Source of the DNA: JAMLIN01 sp964476625 | GTDB taxonomy: Bacteria > Pseudomonadota > Gammaproteobacteria > Burkholderiales > Burkholderiaceae_E | NCBI GenBank assembly: GCA_964476625.1 | Contig: CAYZBJ010000005.1 | Location: 26,387-90,386 of the forward strand | Direction of reading: 5' to 3' | DNA: 64,000 nucleotides | Shown here: positions 35,128 through 43,327 of the stretch, piece after piece | Layout of the letters: each line of letters opens with the position of its first letter | Numbering within the stretch: position 1 is the stretch's first letter | The notes under the pieces: model-generated | What the model saw: only the letters and a program-made list of their open reading frames with translations | The model's database searches: none | Told to the model about the DNA's origin: nothing | Translations under genes and position numbers: made by a program

Positions 35128-35157
35128 TGCAAAGGGCATGTGGGCGGGTGCTAACAT
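35128..35157 (+). promoter_or_regulatory. Probable promoter of TAXI copy 3
   Basis: TGCAAA at 35128-35133 and TAACAT at 35152-35157 with an 18-base spacer repeat the arrangement found before copy 2. Confidence 0.6.
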
Positions 35158-35230
35158 CGTCGCGGACGCTGCCCGGCGCCGCATGATGGTCGGGCCGATC
35201 CGGCCCGAAGCAGACCAGAGGAGACACCCC

Positions 35231-36388
35231 ATGAAGATCCGCTTTGCCGCGATCGGCGGCGCGCTTGCCGCCGCCTCTCTCGTTGCCCAGCCGGCGCTCG
35301 CCGCCGATCCCAAGTTGCCCGAGACCATGGCCTGGGGCGCGTACGACGTCGGCTCCGGCGGCTACAACCAGGCGGTCGCCATCGGCAGCGCCTTGAAGAA
35401 CAAGTACGGCGTCAACCTGCGGATCATCCCGGGCAAGAACGACGTGTCCCGGATGCTGCCGCTCAAGACGAACCGGCTCGACTTCGTCGCCAACGGGGTC
35501 GGCACCTACATGGCCCAGGAAGGCATGTACGAGTTCGGCGGCAAGGATTGGGGGCCGATGCCCCTGCGCATCCTGATGACCAATATCGCACCGCAGTCAC
35601 TGTCGATGATCGTCGCCAAGGACACCGGGGTGAAGACTGTTGCCGACATCAAGGGCAAGCGGGTCTCCTGGGTGATCGGCGCGCCGGCGCTCAACCAGAA
35701 CATCACCGCGGTGCTCGCCTTCGCGGGCCTGACCTGGGACGACGTGGAGAAGGTCGAGTTCGGCGGCTACGGCGCCTCGCTCGATGCGATCGTCAACAAC
35801 CAGTCCGACGCCGGCTTTTCGGTGTCGGTCTCGGGCAAGGCCTACGCGCTCGAGAAGTCGCCGCGCGGCCTGGTCTACCCGGTGATGCCGGCCTCCGATA
35901 CCGAAGGCTGGAAGCGGGTTCAGGCGATCGCGCCGTATTTCGTGCCGATGACGGCGACCAACGGTGCGGGGCTCTCGAAGGAGAATCCGGCCGAGACCGC
36001 CGCGTATCCGTATCCGATCCTGACCACCACGGTCGATCGCAAGGTTCCCGAGGTGCACGCCATGATGCAGGCCATGGACGAGACCTACTCGATCTACAAG
36101 GATGCCGCGCCGGGCAACGACGGCTGGGCGCTCGATCGGCAGAACCTCGAATGGGTGGTGCCCTACCATGAGGGCGCGATCAAGTACTACAAGGAAAAGG
36201 GCATGTGGACCGATGCCCACCAGAAGCACAACGACATGCTGATCAAGCGCCAGCAGGTGCTGGCCGACACCTGGAAGAAGGTGCTGGCGCAGGACCTCGA
36301 TGGCGAGGCGCACATGGTGGCCTGGCAGCGGGCGCGCGCCAGCGCCCTGCGTGATGCCGGCATGGTCGTGGTCCTCGAGGACTGGTGA
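35231..36388 (+). CDS. TAXI family TRAP transporter solute-binding protein (copy 3)
   Basis: A 385-residue signal-peptide-bearing protein nearly identical in its core to copy 2 and closely similar to copy 1. The ATG at 35231 matches the paralogues and has GAGGAGA upstream. Differences cluster in the parts after residue 215 (YFVPMTATNG, TTTVDRKVPEVHAMMQ), which may change ligand preference. It is followed by a strong hairpin and then the permease gene. The permease should therefore be made in lower amounts than the binding protein, as is normal for such systems. Confidence 0.92.
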   Translation: MKIRFAAIGGALAAASLVAQPALAADPKLPETMAWGAYDVGSGGYNQAVAIGSALKNKYGVNLRIIPGKNDVSRMLPLKTNRLDFVANGVGTYMAQEGMYEFGGKDWGPMPLRILMTNIAPQSLSMIVAKDTGVKTVADIKGKRVSWVIGAPALNQNITAVLAFAGLTWDDVEKVEFGGYGASLDAIVNNQSDAGFSVSVSGKAYALEKSPRGLVYPVMPASDTEGWKRVQAIAPYFVPMTATNGAGLSKENPAETAAYPYPILTTTVDRKVPEVHAMMQAMDETYSIYKDAAPGNDGWALDRQNLEWVVPYHEGAIKYYKEKGMWTDAHQKHNDMLIKRQQVLADTWKKVLAQDLDGEAHMVAWQRARASALRDAGMVVVLEDW

Positions 36389-36420
36389 TCATCGGGTTGC
36401 CAGGCCGGCAGTAAACTGAC

Positions 36421-36452
36421 GGGCCGCGGCACATTGCGATGTGCCGCGGCCC
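36421..36452 (+). terminator. Hairpin terminator or attenuator before the TRAP permease
   Basis: A perfect 14-bp GC-rich stem (36421-36434 with 36439-36452, loop of four) is followed by CCTTGTTTC. It lies between the third binding-protein gene and the permease gene, so it should reduce permease transcription relative to the binding protein. Confidence 0.75.
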
Positions 36453-36503
36453 CTTGTTTCATCAATCCCAACCGGAGTGCGGCGTCCGCGCCGCGAGCAT
36501 TGC

Positions 36504-38537
36504 ATGACGACACAAGCAGGTAATGGGGTCGACAACGGCGAAACCGATGCCGAGATTGCCAAGGCCAAGGAGATCCTCGCCAAGGCGGAAGCCTCCGAAT
36601 CGCGCTACCGCCAGCTGAGCGGTGGCTGGCGGATCCTCCTGATCACCCTGACCTCGCTTGCGCTCCTGCTCGCGCTCAACCAGCTGCTCAACCTGCACCT
36701 GACCGGCAAGGCGATCCTCGCCAACTCCTATCTCTATGCCCTGTGCGGGCTGCTGACCGGCGCCGCTTTCCTGATCATGCCCGGAACCGCGAACTCCCCG
36801 CGCGACCGGGTGCCCTGGTACGACGCGCTGCTGTTCGTCACCCTCCTTTCGGTGTTCATGTTCTTTTCCTTCCATGGCCAGCGGATCGCCGAGGAGGGCT
36901 GGGAATACAGCCCGCCGTCCTACGTGGTCTGGATTGCCGCGGTCGGCTGGATCCTGGTGCTCGAGGCCTTGCGCCGCGCCGGCGGCACCGCCGTCTTCGC
37001 CGTGGTGGCGCTGTTCTCGATCTACCCGATCGTCGCCGGCATCATGCCCGGGCCGATCGCGGGCTTCCCGCAGGACATCGCCACCACCACCGCCTATCAT
37101 TTCGCTAGCTCCGAGAGCGTGGTCGGCATCCCGACCCAGGCCTTCGGCGAACTCGTCATCGGCTTCGTGATGTTCGGCGCCGCCCTGCAGTTCACCGGCG
37201 CCGCCCCCTTCTTCAACAACATCGCATTCGCCCTGTTCGGCGGCGTGCGCGGCGGCGCGGCGAAGGTCGCGATCTTCGCCAGTGGCCTGATGGGCTCGGT
37301 GAGCGGCAGCGTGGTGTCCAACGTGCTCACCACCGGGGTGGTGACCATCCCCGCGATGAAGCGCACCGGGTTCGCGCCGCGCTACGCCGGCGGTGTCGAG
37401 GCCTGCGCTTCCACCGGTGGCGTGCTGATGCCGCCGGTCATGGGGGCGACCGCCTTCGTGATGGCGTCCTTCCTCGGCCTGCCCTACGTGAGCATCGCGA
37501 TTGCGGCGGCGATCCCGTCGCTGCTCTACTACTTCGGCCTGTTCGTGCAGATCGACGCCTACGCCGCGCGCAACAACCTGCGCGGCCTGCCGCGCGAAGA
37601 GCTGCCCGCCCTCGGCAAGACGTTCGCCGCGGGCTGGCACTACATATTCGTGCTCTTCCTGCTGATCTGGATGCTGGTGGTCCTGCAGCGCGAGTCGCTC
37701 GCGCCGTTCTACGCGACGGCGCTCCTGCTCATCATCAACCAGTTCTCGAAGGAGCATCGCCTCAACCTGAAGAAGCTCGGCAACCTGGTGGTGGGCATCG
37801 GGGGCGCCCTGATCGAGCTCTCGGCACTGCTCGCCGGCGTCGGCATGATCATCGGCGCGCTGTCGGTGACCGGCCTGGCCGGCACCCTGGCCACCGACCT
37901 GGTGTTCCTCGCCGGCGACAACATCTACGTGCTGCTCGTGATGGGCGCGCTGACCAGCTTCATCTTCGGCATGGGGATGACGATCACCGCGTGCTACATC
38001 TTCCTCGCGATCGTCCTCGCCCCTTCGCTGATCAATGCGGGCTTCGACCCGCTGGCGGTGCACCTGTTCATGATGTACTGGGGCATGGTGTCCTTCATCA
38101 CCCCGCCGGTCGCGCTCGGCGCATTCGTCGCCGCCGGCATCGCGGGCGCCGCGCCGATGAAGGTCGGGCTGTCCTCGGTGAAGCTCGGCTCGGTGATGTA
38201 CATCATCCCCTTCCTGTTCGTGCTCAACCCGGCGCTGATCCTCAACGGCTCGGCCTACGATGTCACCTGGTCGGTGGTCACCGCGTTCATCGGGATCTAT
38301 CTCGCCGGCTGCGCGCTCGAGGGATACTTCCCCGGGGTGGGCGACCTCCGGCGCAGCCCCGTCGGCTGGCTCTGCCGGATCGTGATGGTCATCGGCGGTA
38401 TCGCGTTCGCGATGCCCGGCGGTGGCCAGCACATTCCCTACAGCCACATCCAGCTGACCCTCACCGGCATCGTCCTGGTGGGCATCGCCGTGCTGGTCGC
38501 CCGGGCGACCCGGCGGGCGCAGCCGGCGACGGCCTGA
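36504..38537 (+). CDS. TRAP transporter permease, 4TM/12TM fusion
   Basis: A 677-residue inner membrane protein that fuses the small (DctQ-like) and large (DctM-like) TRAP subunits, as is standard for TAXI systems. The DctM landmarks include GGVRGGAAKVAIFASGLMGSVSGS and CASTGGVLMPPVMGATAFVM. About 16-17 membrane segments are expected. It drives uptake with the sodium or proton gradient, taking ligand from the TAXI proteins encoded just upstream. The start at ATG 36504 was chosen because the 21 residues before it overlap the terminator hairpin. Confidence 0.92.
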   Translation: MTTQAGNGVDNGETDAEIAKAKEILAKAEASESRYRQLSGGWRILLITLTSLALLLALNQLLNLHLTGKAILANSYLYALCGLLTGAAFLIMPGTANSPRDRVPWYDALLFVTLLSVFMFFSFHGQRIAEEGWEYSPPSYVVWIAAVGWILVLEALRRAGGTAVFAVVALFSIYPIVAGIMPGPIAGFPQDIATTTAYHFASSESVVGIPTQAFGELVIGFVMFGAALQFTGAAPFFNNIAFALFGGVRGGAAKVAIFASGLMGSVSGSVVSNVLTTGVVTIPAMKRTGFAPRYAGGVEACASTGGVLMPPVMGATAFVMASFLGLPYVSIAIAAAIPSLLYYFGLFVQIDAYAARNNLRGLPREELPALGKTFAAGWHYIFVLFLLIWMLVVLQRESLAPFYATALLLIINQFSKEHRLNLKKLGNLVVGIGGALIELSALLAGVGMIIGALSVTGLAGTLATDLVFLAGDNIYVLLVMGALTSFIFGMGMTITACYIFLAIVLAPSLINAGFDPLAVHLFMMYWGMVSFITPPVALGAFVAAGIAGAAPMKVGLSSVKLGSVMYIIPFLFVLNPALILNGSAYDVTWSVVTAFIGIYLAGCALEGYFPGVGDLRRSPVGWLCRIVMVIGGIAFAMPGGGQHIPYSHIQLTLTGIVLVGIAVLVARATRRAQPATA

Positions 38538-38556
38538 GCGGCGGTCCCGGGCGGCG

Positions 38557-39198
38557 GTGCTCGATCCGGTCATCGTCGCCTGGGGCTATCCGCTGAGCCT
38601 CCTCGAGCTGCTGGCCTTCGGGCTGGCGCTCGCCTGCGTCATCCTCGAGGTCCTCGAGATCCACTGGGCCTGGCCGCTCGCCTTCGCGAGCAGCCTGCTC
38701 TATGGCTGGCTCTTCCAGGTCCATCGCCTCTATGGCGAGGCGGGGTTGCAGCTGTTCTTCGCCGCGATGGCGATCTGGGGCTGGTCGCAGTGGCTCTACG
38801 GCCACCGAAGTGGGGCGGCGTCGCCCGCCGAGGACCCGGCCGGGCTGCGCATCGCCCGCCTCGATGCCAGGCGCTGGCCGCTGCTGGCGCTCGGCTGGCT
38901 GGCGGGCTGGGGCTTGCTCGGTCTCGGCCTGGCGCGCTTCACGGATTCCGACGTGCCGTACTTCGACGCCTTCCCGACCGCTGGCAGCGTGCTGGGGACC
39001 TTGCTGATGGGGCGTAAACTCGTCGAGGCCTGGCCCGTCTGGCTGGGCGTCAACATCGCCGGCACGGCGTTGTTCGCCTACAAGTCCCTGTACCTGACCG
39101 CGATCCTCTATGCGATCTTCTGCCTGCTCGCCGCCATCGGATGGCAACGATGGCTTCGCCAGCTGAACCCGGCGGGCAGCCGCCCGGCAGCCGCCTGA
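38557..39198 (+). CDS. pnuC: PnuC-type nicotinamide riboside transporter
   Basis: A 213-residue membrane protein with about seven segments. The sequence LEILEI-like start (VILEVLEIHWAWPLAFASSL), the WLYGHR loop and the C-terminal LYAIFCLLAAIGWQRW fit PnuC, a facilitator of nicotinamide riboside entry. The GTG start at 38557 lies 20 bases after the TRAP permease stop. Its 3' end overlaps the next gene, a NadR-like kinase, by 58 bases. Together they make a compact NAD-precursor salvage unit in which phosphorylation traps the imported riboside. Confidence 0.88.
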   Translation: MLDPVIVAWGYPLSLLELLAFGLALACVILEVLEIHWAWPLAFASSLLYGWLFQVHRLYGEAGLQLFFAAMAIWGWSQWLYGHRSGAASPAEDPAGLRIARLDARRWPLLALGWLAGWGLLGLGLARFTDSDVPYFDAFPTAGSVLGTLLMGRKLVEAWPVWLGVNIAGTALFAYKSLYLTAILYAIFCLLAAIGWQRWLRQLNPAGSRPAAA

Positions 39199-39782
39199 AG
39201 GACCCGGCCCCCGGGGATGATCCGGCTGGCCCTGGGCGGGACCGCGCCGGCCGCGTCCCACGCCGGGTCGCGCTGCTGGGCGCCGAGTCCACCGGCAAGA
39301 CGAGCCTCGCGAAGGCCCTCGGCGGTCGGCTTGGCGGCATCGTCGTCGAGGAATACCTCCGCGAGTTCTGCCACGAGGCGGGCCGGGTGCCGCGGGTCGA
39401 CGAGCAGGCCGGCATCGCCGCCGAGCAGGCGCGCCGCGAACGCCTCGCGGTCGAAGTCGCCGCCGAGCGAGGCGCGGACTGGGTGATCTGCGACACCAGC
39501 CCCTTGATGATCGCGCTCTACAGCATCGACTGTTTCGAGGACGCCAGCCTGGTCGCTGGCGCCATCGACTGGCAGCGCGGCTATGCGGCCACCCTGGTGT
39601 GCATGCCCGACATCGACTGGGTGGCCGACGGCATCCAGCGGATCGGTCCGCAGACTCGTGAGCGGATCCATCGCAGCCTGGTCGACCTGCTCGACCGGCA
39701 TCGGGTCCGCTGGCTGCCGGTCACCGGTGTGGGAGCGCAGCGGCTCGACTCGGCCATGGCGATGCTCGATAAGGTAGATTAG
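39141..39782 (+). CDS. NadR-like ATPase, probable nicotinamide riboside kinase
   Basis: A 213-residue protein whose P-loop reads GAESTGKTSL (47-56), as in the kinase half of NadR. It continues with VVEEYLREFC and CDTSPLMIALYS, matching the NadR ribosylnicotinamide kinase domain. The NMN adenylyltransferase and helix-turn-helix parts of full NadR are absent, so it is a kinase-only form. The first 38 residues are Pro/Gly-rich and overlap pnuC in another frame. An internal start nearer the P-loop is possible, so the 5' end is uncertain. It should convert nicotinamide riboside to NMN. Confidence 0.82.
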   Translation: MATMASPAEPGGQPPGSRLKDPAPGDDPAGPGRDRAGRVPRRVALLGAESTGKTSLAKALGGRLGGIVVEEYLREFCHEAGRVPRVDEQAGIAAEQARRERLAVEVAAERGADWVICDTSPLMIALYSIDCFEDASLVAGAIDWQRGYAATLVCMPDIDWVADGIQRIGPQTRERIHRSLVDLLDRHRVRWLPVTGVGAQRLDSAMAMLDKVD

Positions 39783-39844
39783 CGTGCACTCACTTGTTCA
39801 TGTGTGTGAGCGTTCACCTTCATCGCATCGACCCAATACCTCGT

Positions 39845-40915
39845 TCATGGGCCGAAGTGCCAGCCGAGCCGGATCGCGCCGACGGTGTGGCCGGTGAGGC
39901 TGCCGTGGGGGATGGTGTCGCCGCTGAAGTCGGCCGAGCGGCGCGACAATGTGAACGCCAGTTCGGCATCGCGGGCGAAGCGATAGCCGATGCCGGCGAA
40001 GCCCTCGAGCACGAAGGGCCGGGCGCGCGTCGTCGGCGAATAGCCGAAGGCGGGGCCCTCGATGAGACCGTCGAAGACCACCGCCCGGGCCCGCAGCCCG
40101 ACCACGCCATGCCAGCCGGCGGGGCTGCGCACCCCTGGCGCGGCATCGCTTGCTTCGGCCGGCAGGCGGGCGCCGTCGAGCGCGCGCCCGAAGCGCAGCC
40201 CCAGGCCTGCGCCGAGGTGGGTGTTCAGGTTGCCGAGATGGAGCCGGCCTTCGGCCACCAGGTCGGCCTGGTCACCCAGGGGGAATCGCCGTGACGACTG
40301 GACCCGCAGCGCCACCCCGGTACGGGGCCTGAGCTGGTGGGCCCAGCCCGGCACCCGTTCCACGTCGATGATGTCGTGTATCGCGTTCTGGATGCGACGC
40401 CCCATGGCGCCCGGTCCGGTGATCCCGATCTCGAAGGCGACCATGTCATGGCGCCTCGGACCGTCCATGACGCCGCCGCCGCGCAGGTAGAGCCAGCCCG
40501 CGACCGGCCGGTCGCCGGGCAGCATCGTGGTGCGCTTGCGGTCGGCCTGGGTATAGAGGTTCTGCCCGAGGGCGATGAAGCCGAGCGCCTCGCCGTCGCC
40601 GGCGCAACGGATCGGCCCGCACCAGGCGTCGAGCAAGCGGTGCGCGGCGCCGCCGGCCTGCATGCCGAAGATCGCCGCGGCGTACAGGCCGCTGGTGTAC
40701 CAGCGATCGTGCGGGTCGAAGCCGGCGAACTCGTCGTTGTCGACCTGCAGCACGAGGCTGCGCAGTTCGGCCGCCTCGGCCGGTGCAGGGAGCGCTGCGA
40801 GCGTGCCCGCCAGCGCCAGGCAAACGAGGAGCGTATGGCGCGAACGCCGGCGCCGGGCGGCCGACCCCGCAGTGCTTGCGTTGCCGGCCGCCCTTGGGCG
40901 GCGGCGACGAATCAC
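39845..40915 (-). CDS. LpxR-like outer membrane protein (DUF2219, lipid A deacylase family)
   Basis: A 356-residue protein from a GTG at 40915, with an Arg-rich start, a hydrophobic segment and a cleavage site near PAEA. The mature N-terminus has VDNDEFAGFDPHDRWYTSG, matching the LpxR Asn-Asp and YTxG elements. ALGQNLYT, RPVAGWLYL and GRRIQNAIHDI follow; the last carries the family's catalytic histidine. The C-terminus ends in aromatic-rich beta strands (IRLGWHFGP). LpxR removes the 3'-acyloxyacyl group from lipid A. The activity of this homologue is inferred from motifs. The start could also lie further upstream. Confidence 0.82.
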   Translation of the reverse strand: MIRRRRPRAAGNASTAGSAARRRRSRHTLLVCLALAGTLAALPAPAEAAELRSLVLQVDNDEFAGFDPHDRWYTSGLYAAAIFGMQAGGAAHRLLDAWCGPIRCAGDGEALGFIALGQNLYTQADRKRTTMLPGDRPVAGWLYLRGGGVMDGPRRHDMVAFEIGITGPGAMGRRIQNAIHDIIDVERVPGWAHQLRPRTGVALRVQSSRRFPLGDQADLVAEGRLHLGNLNTHLGAGLGLRFGRALDGARLPAEASDAAPGVRSPAGWHGVVGLRARAVVFDGLIEGPAFGYSPTTRARPFVLEGFAGIGYRFARDAELAFTLSRRSADFSGDTIPHGSLTGHTVGAIRLGWHFGP

Positions 40916-40934
40916 GCCGCCGATGCGCCGTGGC

Positions 40935-41849
40935 TCATATCGGATCCCAGCAGAACACGTCCGAGGAGCGCTCGAGGGCGAAGAAGCTGCCGCGCATCGC
41001 GGGGATGGCATGTTCGGCCACCGACTGCGGTGTCCAGCCCTCGTCCCTGTGCACCGTGCGGATCGGCCGGTTGTGGTTGAAGAGCATGATCTCGTTGGCG
41101 CGCACGGCGAAGATCTGGGCGCTGACGTCCCTGGCCTGGTCGGACATCAGGAAGACCGCGAGCGGGGCGATCTTGGCGGTTTCCATCCGTTTCATCCGCT
41201 CGACCCGCTCCTTCTCCTCGGGGGTGTTGGCCGGGATCGAGCTGGTCATGCGGCTCCAGGCGAACGGCGCGATGCAGTTCGAGCGGACGTTGAAGCGCGA
41301 CATGTCGAGGGCGATCGACTTCGACAGGCCGATGATGCCGAGCTTGGCGGCCGAATAGTTGGCCTGGCCGAAGTTGCCGATCAGCCCCGAGGTCGAGGTC
41401 ATGTGGACGTAGGAGCCGCTGTTCTGGTCCTTGAAGTGGTTGGCCGCCGCCCGGGCAACGAAGAACGAGCCGTTCAGGTGGACGTCGATCACCGAACGCC
41501 ATTCTTCCTCGTTCGTCTTGAAGAACATCCGGTCGCGCAGGATGCCGGCGTTGTTGATGACCCCGTCGATGCGCCCGAAGGTGTCGAGCGCGGTCGCCAC
41601 GATGCGGTTCGCGCTCTGCCAGTCCGAGACGCTGTCGGTGCTGGCGGCCGCTTCGCCGCCGGCCTTGCGGATCTCCTCGACGACCTTCTGCGCCGGGCCG
41701 GCATCGCTGCCTTCGCCGGCCAGCGATGCGCCGATGTCGTTGACGACCACCTTGGCGCCCTCGGCGGCCAATGCCAGCGCGAAGTCGCGGCCGATGCCGT
41801 TGCCGGCGCCGGTGACGACGATGACCTTGTTCTCGAGCATGCTGCCCAT
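40935..41849 (-). CDS. Short-chain dehydrogenase, 3-hydroxyacyl-CoA dehydrogenase-like
   Basis: A 304-residue SDR. The cofactor motif TGAGNGIG is at 13-20, NNAG at 99-102, and the catalytic YSAAK at 165-169 (Y165, K169) preceded by the Ser region at 152-154. Length and sequence resemble the (3R)-hydroxyacyl-CoA dehydrogenase part of peroxisomal multifunctional enzyme. A GGGAGA site precedes ATG 41849. It is divergent from an acyl-CoA dehydrogenase gene, which supports a role in fatty acyl-CoA oxidation. The exact chain length is unknown. Confidence 0.9.
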   Translation of the reverse strand: MGSMLENKVIVVTGAGNGIGRDFALALAAEGAKVVVNDIGASLAGEGSDAGPAQKVVEEIRKAGGEAAASTDSVSDWQSANRIVATALDTFGRIDGVINNAGILRDRMFFKTNEEEWRSVIDVHLNGSFFVARAAANHFKDQNSGSYVHMTSTSGLIGNFGQANYSAAKLGIIGLSKSIALDMSRFNVRSNCIAPFAWSRMTSSIPANTPEEKERVERMKRMETAKIAPLAVFLMSDQARDVSAQIFAVRANEIMLFNHNRPIRTVHRDEGWTPQSVAEHAIPAMRGSFFALERSSDVFCWDPI

Positions 41850-42044
41850 GATTGCTGTCTCCCTGTTCGGAAATGAGGAATCGGACTGGCCCGCCCGGTT
41901 CGCCCGGGCCGGGATAATGAAAGGCTTCCGCGGCGAACCGGGTTCGGAACGCAAGGGAACCCCGGGGCTTCGGATAGACTCGGAACGAGGCGAAGCCAGG
42001 TCCGGGTTTCCCGAAATGATGCCAAGAAATTCCCAGGAGATGAA

Positions 42045-43205
42045 ATGACAGTCGAATCCCTGCCCACCGGCGCCGAGCGACCACTGTTCGACAGCGACCA
42101 CGAACAGTTCCGCGACACCGTGCGCAAGTTCATCGAACGCGAGATCACTCCCCACCACGAAGCCTGGGAAGAGCAGGGCTATGTCGACCGTTCGGCATGG
42201 CTCGCGGCCGGCGCGGCGGGCCTGCTCTGCGTGAGCATGCCGGAGCAGTACGGCGGCGCCGGGGTCGACCGCCGCTACAGCACCGTGCTGATCGAGGAGT
42301 TCGCCCGGGCGGTTGCCTCGGGCCCGGGCTTCTCGCTGCACTCCGAGATCGTCGCCAACTACCTGCTGCGCTACGCCAACGAGGAGCAGAAGAACCGCTG
42401 GCTGCCCCCGATGGCGCGCGGCGAGCGGATCGGTGCGATCGCCATGACCGAGCCGGGCGCCGGCAGCGACCTGCAGGCGATCCGCACCACCGCGCGCCGC
42501 GACGGCGACCACTACGTGCTGAACGGCTCCAAGACCTACATCACCAACGGCTACAACAGCGACCTCGTGATCGTGGTCGTCAAGACCGATCCGTCCAAGG
42601 GGGCGAAGGGCACCAGCCTGATCGTGGTCGAGGAAGGCACGCCGGGGTTCTCGAAGGGCAAGCGCCTCAAGAAGCTGGGTCTCAAGGCGCAGGACACTTC
42701 GGAGCTCTTCTTCGACGAGGTCCGGGTGCCGGCGGCCAACCTGCTGGGCAAGGAAGGCGAGGGTTTCATCTATCTCATGCAGGAACTGCCCTGGGAGCGG
42801 ATGATGATCGCGCTGCGCGCGGTCGCCACCGCCGAGGCCGCGATCGACTGGACGCTCGAGTTCGTGCGCAACCGCAAGGCCTTCGGCAAGACGGTGTTCG
42901 ACTTCCAGACCACGCGCTTCAAGCTCGCCGAACTGCGGACCAAGGCGCGCGTCGGACGCAGCTTCATCGACGACTGCCTCGGCCGGGTGCTCGAGAACAA
43001 GCTCGATCCGGTCACCGCCGCGATGGCCAAGATGTGGTCGACCGACATGCAGTGCGAGGTCATCGACGAATGCCTGCAGCTCCATGGCGGCAGCGGCTTC
43101 ATGCTCGAGTACCCGATCGCGCGCGCCTATGCCGATGCGCGGGTGCAGCGCATCTACGGCGGCACCAACGAGATCATGAAGGAGGTCATCAGCCGCAGCC
43201 TGTAG
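42045..43205 (+). CDS. Acyl-CoA dehydrogenase
   Basis: A 386-residue flavoenzyme with the full acyl-CoA dehydrogenase fold. It has AIAMTEPGAGSDLQAIRT in the middle domain and the C-terminal RIYGGTNEIMKEVISR, in which the glutamate of the GGTNE segment is the likely catalytic base of long-chain-type enzymes. It oxidises acyl-CoA to enoyl-CoA with transfer to ETF. An AGGAG site lies seven bases before the ATG. It is divergent from the SDR gene and probably shares its regulation. Confidence 0.93.
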   Translation: MTVESLPTGAERPLFDSDHEQFRDTVRKFIEREITPHHEAWEEQGYVDRSAWLAAGAAGLLCVSMPEQYGGAGVDRRYSTVLIEEFARAVASGPGFSLHSEIVANYLLRYANEEQKNRWLPPMARGERIGAIAMTEPGAGSDLQAIRTTARRDGDHYVLNGSKTYITNGYNSDLVIVVVKTDPSKGAKGTSLIVVEEGTPGFSKGKRLKKLGLKAQDTSELFFDEVRVPAANLLGKEGEGFIYLMQELPWERMMIALRAVATAEAAIDWTLEFVRNRKAFGKTVFDFQTTRFKLAELRTKARVGRSFIDDCLGRVLENKLDPVTAAMAKMWSTDMQCEVIDECLQLHGGSGFMLEYPIARAYADARVQRIYGGTNEIMKEVISRSL

Positions 43206-43237
43206 GGAGCGGCGACCGCTGCGCTGGCTGTCTGCAC

Positions 43238-43314
43238 GGAAATGGGGTCAGACACCATTAATTGGAAATTAATGGTGTCTGACCCCATTTCCGGTGGCGC
43301 CATTTCCGGTGGCG
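43238..43314. repeat. 26-bp perfect inverted repeat plus 15-bp direct repeat
   Basis: Arms 43238-43263 and 43267-43292 are perfect inverted copies with a 3-base loop; the centre of each arm contains GGGGTCAGACACC. Starting within the right arm, the 15-base unit CCATTTCCGGTGGCG occurs twice in tandem (43285-43299 and 43300-43314). The element sits between the acyl-CoA dehydrogenase and YecA-like genes and looks like a REP/MITE-type palindrome. It may also end transcription of the upstream gene. No transposase gene is next to it. Confidence 0.85.
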
Positions 43315-43327
43315 ATATACTGCCGCG

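Noticed and set aside
36462..38573. A 703-codon antisense frame over the TRAP permease
   Set aside because: It is His/Asp/Arg-rich, as expected for the reverse of a membrane protein gene; no domain was seen.
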